A model generated the notes under the pieces. That model made no database searches and was not told where the DNA came from. It saw only the letters and a list, made by a program, of their open reading frames with translations. Below, in pieces: positions 33,668-45,742 of a stretch of DNA of 64,000 nucleotides. This DNA comes from Acorus gramineus (taxonomy: Eukaryota > Streptophyta > Magnoliopsida > Acorales > Acoraceae). Where the stretch lies: positions 21,726,433 through 21,790,432 of the forward strand of contig CM060847.1 in assembly GCA_030737835.1 (NCBI GenBank), given 5' to 3'. Position numbers and translations under genes: made by a program. How positions within the stretch are numbered: the stretch's first letter is position 1; each line of letters begins with the position of its first letter.

Positions 33668-33884
33668 GAGATGATGACAATTGATTTGATAGTGGACCCA
33701 TATATTCTTTGGGGAAATAACTTGGAATAACTTTAATTCTAGGGGTTGGTTAGAATCCATATACCACTTTATACCAGTTTATTTTAACATAGTTTAGCCC
33801 AGAGTATTTCCTGCATCCAAACAACAAAAAAACACTTATTTTATTTTATTCTCACTTATTCCCTGAACTATTCCATATCCAAAC
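33668..33884 (+). mobile_element. Right half of the MITE split by the Tat element
   Basis: It begins with the Tat duplication GAGAT and ends TTCCATATCCAAAC, the inverted match of GTTTGGATA at 1499. The mirrored block TTATTCTCACTTATTCC pairs with ATAAGTGAGTATAA in the left half. The sequence is AT-rich and non-coding. Confidence 0.45.
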
Positions 33885-34233
33885 AGGGTGCTAGGGTTTT
33901 ATAAAAAGTGGGAGAAAATGAAAAGGTGGTGGGCCTATCCCTGTCCAATTTATATCTCCAACTCCAAAGTGGATCCTAACCCGAAATACACGAAATATAA
34001 ACGGTCCGAAATGACCCCAAATCAATTCTGACCGTTGGATCAGCATCGCATGGTCAAAAAAGACAAGTCCCACAAAAACTCTCACTCATTGGACGGCTGT
34101 GATCATGATGGGTAGGCCTCGCGTGTCTTTTTGGGAGGGGTGAGGATATCAGTTCGTCGGACAACCGATAATCCGAAGAGGCACAACCGATAATCTAGGG
34201 TTCCTGAAAAATCGGGTTTTGGTCGAGCTTCCG
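33885..34233 (+). promoter_or_regulatory. Probable promoter and 5' UTR region of the RING-CH gene
   Basis: This is the space between the MITE end and the first ATG of the gene. A TATA-like TTTATAAAAAG lies at about 33897-33907, about 330 bases before that ATG. The sequence becomes less AT-rich toward the ATG, typical of a plant 5' leader. The transcription start is not visible from sequence alone. Confidence 0.4.
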
Positions 34234-37200
34234 ATGGAGAGCTCGTTGAGTGATGAAACCCAGCTGAAAGCGGAGGGGGCTCTGGATTTCCCTGATCGGC
34301 GGGTACTTCTGTTTGTCTCACTTGGTTTTTACAGTCTCGTCAGCTTTTGTAGCGGTTGATGTGGTTTGTTTTGGGTTTCATCCATTGTTGTTGTTGTCAG
34401 AATTTGATTTTGATATCTTATCTTGTAGTGGGTTATAGTAGTTTGAATATGTGTTAGCTTGGATTGTTTTAGTTTTAAATAAAAGCTTTCAAATTGTGAA
34501 TTGGGAAGTGAAGATATCTTCTAAGAATACAGAAAAGGATGGAACTTTTATGTTAATCTGAGCAGTTGATGTTTTTTGTTTGTGGTTTCATCCGTTGATG
34601 TTCTCAAAATTTGATTTTGATCTCATGTACTGTACAGGGTACTGGTGGTCTTGAATTTGATTTTGGTGCTTGGATTTGAATATCTGTTTTGAACTTTTGC
34701 TTGTTTTAAATAAAAGCTTCAAAATGTAAATTGGGAAGTGAAGATAACAATTGGGTCAATTTTATTATCTTCTCAAATACAGAAAAGAAGCAGCTTTTAT
34801 GTTACTCTTGGCAGGACTATCTTTGATTGATGGTGGGATGGATCTAGTCTCTTGTTGTCAAAATTTTCTTTTGATCTCTCAGACAATCATAGTTTTTTTT
34901 TTTTTAATTTGATCTCGTGCTTGGATCTGAATATCTATATTCTTTAAAAGCATCAAATTTTTTAATCAGTTTTCTTTTTTTTTAATATATAATATTTCAA
35001 ATTGTCTATTGGAAAGTGGAGAAAACAAGTGGGTCAATTTTATTATTTTCTCGAAATACAGAGAAGATGGGAATTTCTTTGCTATCTTAGCAGGACTATC
35101 TTTGATTGATGATCGGATGGGTTTCATCTGTAGAGATATGAGTTTCTTGCTTCAGTTGCACAGTTCTTTATTTTTTTTATGTGTTATATGTTGCATTATT
35201 TCAATAAATTACACATTGGGAAAAAATATCCATTTTGTTCATGACGGTCTTAAGTGTTTACATGTCTGTATTACCGAATGCTTTTGATATTCATGTTGAA
35301 ATTCAGTTTGAAAATTGTGTTCATTTTACCTGATTAAGCACAAAATAACCAGTTCTTTAATATGTTATCAATTCTTTTTTTTTTTCTTTTGAAATTCATG
35401 TTACAGACCAAGAGTTAAATACATATAAGTGGAGCAAAGACACATGCATTGGCTGAGAAATGCTTAACATGATAACCTTGTTTCATATCTTCCCATTTAT
35501 AACGGGAATGGCTTGTCTCAAAAATACCACACGACCATCTTATCGAATTTGAATGTCTGTTTATGTGCTATTTTTGCATCGTTAGCTCATTCACTCAAAA
35601 CTAGGCCTTCCATACTCTGCCTTTTATTGATGGAACAATGTTGCTGACTTTTAACTGGTCTTTGTAGATGCCATTGAATGGAAATAAAAGAACTGAAGAT
35701 GCCTCATCAACCCAATCGATCCAACATCCAAGAAAGCCTAACCTTTCCTCATTACAAATACCTACCAGGTCGTTGGAGAACCCATTGCCAACTTCAACGA
35801 GGACAGCGTCAACACCTAGTTCCACAAGAGCAGGCTTGCCCCCGAGGCCGAATTCGACAAAATCCAAACCATCTATAAGAAATATGCTTCCACAAAGGAG
35901 TTTCAAGACTAAAACTGTACCATCTGAAGGTGAAAAAATAGTACTCCTCACTGAGGAGGCATCATCATCAGGGGCTGCAGAAGATAAACCTTGGACATCA
36001 ACTGCATTCTCTCTTACCAGGGTTTTCTCTTCCAAATCAACAAAAAGAACAATTTCTTTACCAGTTACGCCTGTGGGCAGTTTGGTTCCGGAGCCTGTAC
36101 AGGTCCCTGACAGGATTGTGGATGTAAGAACCCCTCCCTGTCACTTGCTGCAGTTAATTACTCACTGAATGGAATTGCATCAAACATGCATTTACACTCA
36201 TCGCTTTGCAACAATAAGTCTTAATTGAGGTCCTGTGTGTCAAACATGCTTTTGTATTAGTCAGATCACTGTAATAGGCATTGTTGAAGTGTCATGTACC
36301 ACATACTTTTATACTCAGCACATCACATTGATAAGCCCTATTGAGTTATTGTTTTTGTTTCTCACACTGAAGTGCATGTCCATGTTTTCACTACAAAAAA
36401 ATTACTTCACTGAGACCTGGAAGATGCACATGTTATTGTGTATACCTTATCAGACTTGTTGGACACGTTCCTTGTTGTAGTCATTTAGTAATCACTAATC
36501 ATACTGTGCTTGTGTTTACTATCTGAGTAATTCCTTTTTGTGTTGCCTTCTGCTTTACTCTTCCTCAGCCACAGCTCAAATTTGCCATTCTCATTCCACA
36601 ATTATGTAGATTGTAGATGAAGTATTCCCTTAACATGCACATACACTTTTTTTTTCAACTTGGATTCATGTGCATCTCCCTCCAGATTCAAGAAGTTCAA
36701 CATCATATGGCACGGTCGTTGTCAGTTCCAGCGATGGTCAAGGGCAGAGGCTTGAAGCGAGCAGATTCTCTGGGAGGCGTTATCCGTGTGATTCCGGTGA
36801 CTCCTCGTCCTACAGCTGCTGACTGTACCACACCAAATGATACCATCACATCAGAAAATGGTGCTAATTCTATGCACACTTGTTTTGCCCCATGTCTGTC
36901 AATGTTAATATACATATGAATTCCACGTTACGGGAGGATATTTTTTTATAAAAAAAATAAGCTGTTGGATTTTAATTCTTGACTTTGGCCGACCTTTGTT
37001 TTTATTTGCGAATTATTTCCTTACTCCCATATGGTTTGTGATAGCTCATCAGGGTATAATTTATTTATACGAGAATTGGATGATTTTCTATTTGGTTCTT
37101 ATTGCTTTCTCGGTATTGATAAAATTTTATCTTTTATGTTTGTCTTGTAACTTTGTAGTTATAATTTTGCATGGATATAGTTATCATGGTTTATATGGAC

Positions 37201-40200
37201 CTCCCCCAGGTATAGTTATCATGGTTTATTCTTAATTATCCATGCATAACTCTTACAATTTATCCATACAAAACAACATTTTTTTTTTTGGGGATTAAAT
37301 ATATTCACCTTATCCACTCTCTTTTTCCTATAACAAACGGGGGCTTAAGCTGTGTGAAACATCAGAAAAATTGTCATTATCATTTTATGCATGAGTAAAC
37401 TTTGACTTGGTAGCAAAATCAGTTGTGATACTCATCTGTCCTTTATATTGGTTCGTAGTCACAAGTATTCTATCATCCAAAAATAGTTTATTCATTTAAT
37501 AAATCCTTGTTACAGTGACCGAAGATGATGGTGAAGATATCCCTGAAGAAGAAGCAGTCTGCAGAATATGTTTCGTGGAGCTTTCAGAAGGTGGAGAGAC
37601 ATTAAAGATGGAATGTAGTTGCAAGGGTGAACTTGCACTAGCACACCAAGAGTGCGCTATCAAATGGTTTAGTATCAAGGGTAACAAGACATGTGATATC
37701 TGTAAGCAGGATGTTAAGAACTTGCCTGTGACACTGCTGAGAGTACAACATGCTCAGATTGCTAATAGGCGGGTAGTGAATACACATCAGCAAAGAGAAG
37801 CTGCTCGGTATAGGTGAGTTATATACTTCACTTGCTGACCATTTCACCCATGATTGTGAATATTTGTGTTCTCGGGAAACCTTAGGTGCTGTTTTCATTA
37901 ATTTAATCCTATTATTTATCTTAGATTTTTTGCTCATCTGTGCATTTTCTGATATGTCTTATGGCATAATCATCTCTTTTTTATTCTGCTAGGTAGGAAT
38001 TTATTTGGTCATTCAAAGATATTTTGTAGCACCCAAGTATTACCATATCTGTCTCCATCCAGTGTTTCTGGACATTCTTATATATCAAATGCTCCAGAGT
38101 ATCACTAGAAATCTGTTTCAGGCTCTCGTGGAAACTGTTAAATGCCCCCTTCTTCTAAATAAAAGGCTTAAGGGTTTCCTAATCTACATTCAAATATCTT
38201 TTGCTTAGTTGTAAGAGAAAATTTCTATTTTAGTCATCCGTTGAATAATTGTGCTGGTTAATTTACATGAATTGATAAAGCCATCCTCACACCTCATGCC
38301 CGCCAAACATAAGTGTGATCATGCACGTCACACTGGAGCATTCCAAGGTTCAGACTTCAGAGTTCTTGTGCTCATCAATGCATAAATGCAACACTTTGGA
38401 TAAGTTGATAATTGGGAGCTTGATTTTGTGCTTTGGTTTAATGAATATGTTTTACCACAGGAAGCATAGGTTTCTTGGACTATTCTTGAAGGTATGTTTA
38501 GCATTCACAGAGGAATAATGAATATTTTTATGTCGTTAAGGGTTCACTGCAAGTCAATGTTGATTGTTTTCACGTGACTTGACCTGCAATTAACTTGATG
38601 GATACCTTTTATAGTGGGATAAATAGGTCAATTTTGGAAAATTTGTCTCTACCATATGTGTTTTCTTACTTTCTCGTAGGCATCATATCTTTAAAAAAAG
38701 ATTTCTTAATGAGTTATTATTTTTATTATGATTATGCATGTAAGATGCACATTTAAGAACTACTTGAACCCGTGTAAACCCCAATATCAAGAAAGTTATA
38801 TCCATATTGATTTTATGTAATCATTTACACAAAAAAAAAACAGGTGCTTTTGTGTAGGCCACTAATGCGCACTGTAATTTTGTGGCTTATTACTTTGTGC
38901 CACTGTCTCCATGTGTCAATGAAGAGTGTACCCAAGGAGGAGCCAAATTGTAAGATCTAATAAGGGGATGCTGGTAAGGGATGGTGGCAAGATTCAACAA
39001 GGGACTTTTATTGCACAAGATTGGAAGAAGCAACATATTTAAGAGAGACTGAAGAGGAGGAAAGGTGCAAGAAATGTGAATGAGCTGAAAAACAATGATG
39101 GAAATGACAATGATGATGACAATGATTCATGGCCATTCAATACTATTATTAGGATTAAGAATGAACGCCATTTCAGTTCAGTTTGTAAATCACTTTCAAC
39201 CTGTAAGTGTCATAAAATTGTTATATTGACTTGTAAATTCCACTATAAGTTTCACCATCTAGATAAAATGAGTTTTTGAACAGATTAAAGTTCTCAAATT
39301 CATGTTTTTTTTATTAATCTGGTGCTCATTTTTTCTAATGATAACGTGGTTGGATTATATGAGAGTATTCTACTTAAACTAAACCTCTATTCAACAATAT
39401 CTTATACCTAATTAATTTGATAGTTAAATTCTTCTTTCATGATTTCTTTGTTAATTTTGGCACATGTTAAAATAAAGGCCATTAGCTTTCTTTTGAGCAC
39501 CGGTACGCACGCTTGCGTGCACGCACACACTTGGAGATTACATCTTCATATGTTCTATCTGTTCAAATTTGTTACTCTTTTTTTTTATGTAATCATGACT
39601 ATCCTATGTGGAACTTGTGCTTCTTTCATTTATTGCAGGGTCTGGCAGGATGTACCAATTCTTGTCATGGTTAGCATGCTTGCTTATTTCTGCTTTCTAG
39701 AGCAACTGCTGGTAACTATCTGCATTTCCTTGAATCCATATCATAGGGCTATATGTACATACCACACACCATACAAAATATAATGCTCCAAGATATAGTC
39801 GTTCTTCTTTAAAAAATAAATAAATTATGTTACAACTAGTTTTTAATTTTTCTGAATAGTTTCTAACGAAACAGGTTACTGATATGCGCTCACATGCTCT
39901 AGCGATATCTTTGCCCTTCTCTTGCGTCTTGGGGCTCTTATCATCCATGATAGCTTCCACAATGGGTAAAATTAATCTGCATTACTTTTGGATCTTTATT
40001 TTCTCTCTATATTCATTGTTTGTCCATGCTTATGACTGGATATATCATGTCTGATATTTCCAGTGACAAGGAGTTACATTTGGGCTTATGCTACATTCCA
40101 ATTTGCAGTTGTGATTCTGTTTGCACATGTCTTTTACAATGCGGTATGTAAGCGTTTTCCATTCCGTATTTCCTTTCTGACCATTAATACGTTCTAAAAA

Positions 40201-40471
40201 CATTTTCCAAAAAAAAAAAAAAAAATCACAGCTGAAAGTTGCTGCTGTCCTCTCGATTCTCCTGTCAACTTTCACTGGATTTGGTGTAGCGATCAGTTCG
40301 AATTCTTTGCTTGTTGAGTTCTTGAGATGGAGGGCTAGAAGAAATCTGCAATCTGCACGTCGGCAGAACAATATAGCTGTGCAGCACCAGGAACCTGTAG
40401 AGGATCCTGGTGATGCTGATAGGCAGCAAGAAGCCTTCCACCAGAATCAAAATTCTTCAACGAATGGATGA
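34234..40471 (+). CDS. RING-CH (RINGv, MARCH-type) membrane E3 ubiquitin-protein ligase
   Basis: Eight exons keep phase across GT/AG introns: 34234-34302, 35668-36123, 36686-36860, 37516-37813, 39639-39711, 39875-39965, 40064-40143 and 40232-40471 (493 residues, TGA stop). The RINGv finger occupies residues 249-296, with C4HC3 ligands C249, C252, C267, C269, H277, C280, C293 and C296 (core [20 protein letters not shown]). Four C-terminal hydrophobic segments follow: [55 protein letters not shown] and [20 protein letters not shown]. The N-terminus is serine/threonine/proline-rich and probably disordered. Such proteins ubiquitinate membrane or vesicle cargo with an E2 partner. The plan resembles Arabidopsis proteins of the AT5G60580 type (from memory). 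Translation might instead start at the ATG opening exon 2 (35668). Exon 3 has a second in-phase donor at 36894. No frame damage was found. Confidence 0.9.
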
Positions 40472-41640
40472 CATTCTTTTGATAAAATTTTAAAGGTACA
40501 TCTTATCTCATGTTAACTTTGCTTTGTTTGCAAAAAAATCGCACACTAATGGTTTACCATGCTTTATAGCAAACCTTAAGGCCTTCTCTGGTGGCTGGTT
40601 AAGATTTTTTTGGTTAATCATATTGTAGGGTATTGTAATATTCATGAGCCTAATCCAATACTATCGGGTATTGTAATATTCATGAGCCTAATCCAATACT
40701 ATCGGGTATTGTAATATTCATGAGCCTAATCCAATACTATATTTAGAAATTTAATAAGCCCGTCTTCTTATATCATTGGTTGATCTTTAATACAAATATG
40801 TACTTTTTGAAAACATCAATTTTACTCCCAAGTGAAATATGTGGTAATATAAACGTGAGAGGAGAAGGTTGAATGTGTCATCTCTTTTTACTAATTTTTT
40901 ATATGATGGTGTTCACTTTATCTATACCAGTGGATGAAAAAATGTTATAAAATCTAATCCATCTCACAGATGAACTAGATAAGCCATTGATGATAAAAAA
41001 TGATATCTTTGTTGTCAAATGGTGTTGCATTATCATTTCAGCTTTATACATTACAATACCACTGCTAAATGGGGATTTCTTTTTAATCATTATTGTAATA
41101 GGAAATGATTCAGCATTAAGCTGGACAACTTTTAGGTAACAATCTTTTGGTTATTCATGTACAGGGCACACTGTGAATGAGAGGTTCAATGTCAGTGGAT
41201 TATTATGTTTGAGGTAAGAGCCTGCCTGTATAATTACACATCCATTTTCCATTATCAATCCAGTAGTGATAAATCAAGTTTTTCCCAACTTGTTGCAGTC
41301 TTTCTTGATGGAAGTCACTACCAGGCCTTGTAGAATAGTTATGGGTAAGCTTAATGCAGGTATACCAATATACCATGGTGTTGCAAAAAAAATAATGCAT
41401 CCCTGAGAAGTGTATATAAGAGGATGCCATGTGTGGGGGTCGTCATGGTGTTTCAGAATATTGGATGGAATTGGTATTCCCGAATAGCATTTGTCATGAA
41501 GCCTTTATGGGTGAGGTACCTATATTGTTCTGGTAATGTGGTGATGCTGTTCTGATGCTGTGTTTCCTCGTTTGATTTCATTTAACTTTGGATAATATTA
41601 TGTACAGCTCCAATTTCATTCCATGTACATTTTGATTTTT
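40472..41640 (+). other. Probable 3' UTR of the RING-CH gene with two introns
   Basis: After the stop, TTTTAAAG|GTACAT (40495/40496) could be a donor paired with ATGTACAG (ending 41164). A short exon 41165-41213 ends at GAG|GTAAGAG, and an acceptor TTGTTGCAG ends at 41298. Splicing only in the 3' UTR would be unusual and might affect mRNA stability. The last exon would run to about 41600-41640. It is inferred from splice-site patterns only. Confidence 0.45.
40628..40741. repeat. Three-copy 38-bp tandem repeat
   Basis: GGGTATTGTAATATTCATGA, continuing GCCTAATCCAATACTATC, repeats at 40628, 40666 and 40704 with almost no change. It lies in the proposed 3' UTR intron of the RING-CH gene. The identity of the copies suggests recent expansion. 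Confidence 0.9.
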
Positions 41641-42811
41641 TTTTTATAAATAATATATCTTATCTAAGGAGGTATGTTTTTATAAAAAAATAAAGCATAT
41701 ATTTCAATTAATTGTATGGATACATTTATAGAAAATATGATTTTTTTTTATTAAATCATATAACTTGTTACTGTGAGTATATGATGCTAACGAAACATAT
41801 GAGACTGCAATTTGGGTTGGAAAGGATTGTGTATCACTTTCGATAACTTTTATGCATATTTCAGATATGGTGACTATCTTGAAGAAAAAAATACACCAGC
41901 TTATCTTAATATATACATTAATTTATATAACAACATATATTTTATTAGACAAGTGTGTTGTATACAGGATTTGACATATCATATTTCGTTTGAATATAGA
42001 TGTGCGCTCTTGTCGTGCCGTGGTGGCCCAACATGACCAATACATTAACACGTCTAGGGAAAAACCAGAAATTAGAACAAGGTAGAGTACATAAAGTAAT
42101 GGATTATTTTTACCTCTTTTTCATATTTAAAATTTTTAAAAATTATTTGAAATCTAGAAAAATCTTGAAGTCTCATTATTTACCATCATAAAAAATAAAA
42201 AAAAATGAAGTTCATAGAATTTTAAAAATTTAAAGAAAAAACTTTACCACAAAATATACAATACCCTTAAAGCTAAGATTTTAATAAGAGATTTTATAAT
42301 CTGACTTCCAAAAAATACAGAGAGATTCAAATTAGCAATAATGAAAAATCAAAAAATATATATATATAAAAAAATCAATGAAAATCCAAAAATGTGATTT
42401 CCAACCCCCTAAAATCAAAAGACCAAAATCCTTTAAAATAGAAGCTTTTTCTCAACAATTTTTTTAAAAAATACAAACCCACCACTTCAAATCTTAGAAA
42501 TTTCAATGAACATTTATACAATGAGTCTGTTTTGTAGTCTTATTTGCAATCACATCATTAACGTAGTATATGAAATTGGCTTTGAAGTATATACTTCACT
42601 ATTTCATATAGTTTCTTTAATTAAAAATACATGCATTTAACTCATATGAGTATGTATGTACATTTTCATAAGAATATACTTAATTAGCTAAGTACTTATA
42701 AATAAATAAAAAATCAAAACATGTGTAGGATGCAGGGTTTTAAATGTGACTGAAACCGCATTAAAATTCATTATTATGCTAAACCATTATTTCTTCTCTA
42801 ATATTATATTG
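41641..42811. other. AT-rich intergenic stretch, nothing recognised
   Basis: The sequence is dominated by A and T runs. Short open frames at 41812-42191 have no domain or splice context. Confidence 0.6.
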
Positions 42812-42997
42812 TAGGGTTTTTTTTATTTTTAAGTTCCCATAAACCATATGATTTAGTGATCGATCCATCACTTCTTCGTATTTTGGTTTTAGTCACTAAT
42901 CCTTTAAATCTGGGAACTAAAACCAAAATACGAAGAAGTGATGGATCAATCACTAAATCCTATGGTTTATGGGGACTTAAAAATAAAAAACCCTATA
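42812..42997. repeat. Near-perfect hairpin of about 186 bp (MITE or small-RNA precursor)
   Basis: The left arm (42812-about 42892) starts TAGGGTTTTTTTTATTTTTA and ends GTATTTTGGTTTTAGT. The right arm (about 42914-42997) is its reverse complement with about three mismatches and a small indel in 82 bases. The loop is about 20 bases. The sequence could fold into a long double-stranded RNA. It has no protein-coding potential. Confidence 0.85.
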
Positions 42998-44083
42998 TTT
43001 TATAAACAACCACATTCTCTAGAAAAATTAATTGAAAAAATCTATATTATATATTCACCAAATCCTCATTAAATTTAAGAAATTTTATAGTTTTATAATA
43101 CACATTTTACATAATTTTTAGATAACTATTGTTACCAACTAATGAGTCCATTCCACAATGATTGAATAGGCAGAGCCTACTGAATCAGAAATCTCATTTT
43201 AATATGCTAGGTTTCTTGACCAATTTATGGGTACTTGACATATATTGTCATTTATGGATACTTGACATATATTATTTTTGAAAACTGAAAAATCTGTGTG
43301 AATTAGAATTGTGACAGTAAAAAAAGAGTGCACGTAAATATTATTTTTAGTGTAAAATGGACCAGGCCCACTGATCAAATTTTTATGAGTCCCATTTTTA
43401 CATCCCATTTTGCAGTCCGTATGCCATGATAATATATTATATACTACACTATCATAGTATATACTACAGTCTATTTTTTTTATTTTTTTTACTATGAAAA
43501 AAATACACTAGTCTATCTCAGTATATACCTCATTTCATATAATAGCATGCATTTCAAAAAGTAAGTGTATAATTTTATATATAAAAAAAAAGAAAAACGG
43601 GATACACAGCAATTGAGGTTGCAATGGGAACTAAATGTATCTTTTTCCAATTATTATGTCTACCTGTAACGTTGGCCTATGAAATTGGCCGTTAACATTT
43701 TTTTTAAATTTAATTATAATAATGTTACAATCAATGGGCCTTAAAAAAACCATTAAATCTAATTAAATATATTTTTCCACAAAAAAAATAAAGAAGTAAA
43801 AAAAAGGTTAAGAAAGAGCTATGGAAATTGATATGGACAGTTTTTTCGTGTTATCATTTTAGTGACTAAAACACATCGTCTTAGGTTAAGAAATTAGATA
43901 AAGAAATTGATAGGGTCCATATTTCACACATACATGTGTTAAAGTTACATTATATGGTTATTATGTTTTGAGCATGTAATAGTTTCCGCGCCATCCCATG
44001 AAAAATGAAAATAAGGTTCATCTATAAGGATCCTCCAAGACAGAGAGGAATGCAGGCTAATTAATGGCACAGTTGTTGTTGTT
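42998..44083. other. AT-rich intergenic stretch, nothing recognised
   Basis: There is no coding frame, RNA gene or repeat array that I can support. A short direct repeat (TTTATGG, then ACTTGACATATATT) occurs at about 43223-43274. Confidence 0.5.
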
Positions 44084-44240
44084 TTTTTTTTTTTTTGATA
44101 CACGAAGGCCCTAAACAGGGTGACAGTCCGATTACACAAACAGATTTATTCCTACTGGTACACAAGCATTGGTTCAGAAAGACCCAGCGAATAGTGGGCT
44201 AAAAGCCCATGATGCGCGGGTGCGTTGTATTTGAGTTGAA
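44084..44240 (-). mobile_element. Possible 5'-truncated LINE tail
   Basis: A run of Ts (about 44084-44096) is followed by GATACACGAAGGCCCTAAAC and AGGGTGACAGTCCGATTACA. On the minus strand this is a 3' end with a poly(A) tail, the layout of a truncated non-LTR element. No coding sequence or clear target duplication was found, so a SINE or other retroposed piece is possible. Confidence 0.35.
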
Positions 44241-44635
44241 TCAATAACCTAAATAAGCTGAGATTCTAAGTCCTCTCTTGATCAACCTGACCCCACAAAG
44301 AAGGGACCCCAATCACCACAAGTCTTTAAACACAATTTTAGGTTTCATTTGAATATGAGTTTAGATAGATTCTATATTTAAAAAATTAAAAATTCTCAAA
44401 TTTAGATCCAAACACATTTTTTATATTTACTTTTTAAGCAAAAAAAATATTGTGATTGAAAATTTAATAAAACGCTTCTCAAAAGCTGAGTTTGAAGAAC
44501 AAAGTTTTAAGAAAATTAATGTTTCAATCTTACATTCAAACACAGCCTTAAACTATGATGAATATCAAATATTGTAGCAGTGAGTGGTGGGGTTACAAGT
44601 GTTGTATGTGAAGTATGATATAAGTAGGGCTGCAA

Positions 44636-45095
44636 CTTGGGTCCGGTTGACCCCGAATCCGACGGATTGAACCAGATTTTTAAATGGGTTGGTTGGCCAA
44701 ATCGGGTTCGGGTTGGCTAATTCAGGTTGACTCACAAATCGGGTTGGGATCGGGTTGGCCTCACTCACAATCCGACCCAACCCGAACCCGTAAACTAATT
44801 GTTAAAAAAAAAATCATGACCATTCATTTTGTAGCTTCAAATCTGGGTAGTCCAAATTTTAGGTAAACCTAGTTAATCTTACGAGTTAGGTCGGGTTGAT
44901 TTATTTAATTTGCACATCATGTTAGAAATTCAGATTGGATCAGGCTGGTCCAATTCAGGTTGAAATCGGGTTGGGTTCAAGTTGGTCCAATTCGGGTTAA
45001 AAATCGGATTGAGTCGGGTTAGGATTGAATAGTTTAAAATTCGAGTTGGGTTCGGATTGGGGTCAACAGGAACCTAACCCGCCCGAGTTATAGCC
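44636..45095. repeat. Degenerate GGGTT-rich satellite-like low-complexity tract
   Basis: Words such as TCGGGTTGG, CAGGTTGACTC, ATCGGGTTGGG and GGTCCAATTC repeat irregularly over about 450 bases. Similar degenerate tracts are common in plant genomes. The translations seen here (60-74 residues) come from the repeat. Confidence 0.6.
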
Positions 45096-45742
45096 CTAGA
45101 CATGAGCCAAGCCAAGCCAAACCCATGGGAGCAAGTGAATAACTGAAGGGTGCTATTATTTGCACCCCCTAATCTTTCTTAATTTGAACATTCTTTATTG
45201 ATTTATCAATTTGTTTGTTAGCGGGATACGTTAATTTTTACAGGGGATGCAAAAAGAGACCAATGATGGGACTGATAATATTTGATTTTGAAGGATTGAT
45301 ATGATCAGAAAATACATGCAAGGACTCTAATTTATTCATTGAAAAATACATGCAACCCATATTTTAGCCCAGCTTTTAATCCTATCCAATGCCTTTAGTA
45401 ATTAGATTTTAGAACAAGCCTATCAACACACAGTGGGTTCATGAATTCTAACTATAAGATTTGTCTGATTCCATCTCATAGGGACACCATCTTCACCATC
45501 TAGAACTCATGCCCCACTTTGTTCAAGCGTTTATTTTACTATGTTTTTTTTTTTTTTTTGAAGCAAAGGTAGATGTTTGCTACCCGATTCCATTTCTGAT
45601 ATCGAATTACAAACTCCGAAAGGAGGGCGAATAGAAAACGTAAAGAAAGAAAAACATGTAAGATACAATTTGGCCCCCTCAGTCCCCGAGGTTAGAAGAG
45701 GTATCTAAACCAACGGGAAGGGTGAGGCAGCCCGCTCCGCAG

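Noticed and set aside
35601..36035. 144-codon open frame on the minus strand
   Set aside because: It is the antisense shadow of exon 2 of the RING-CH gene.
44636..45095. Telomere-like GGGTT repeats
   Set aside because: The words are irregular variants of TCGGGTTGG, not the plant telomere unit TTTAGGG in tandem.
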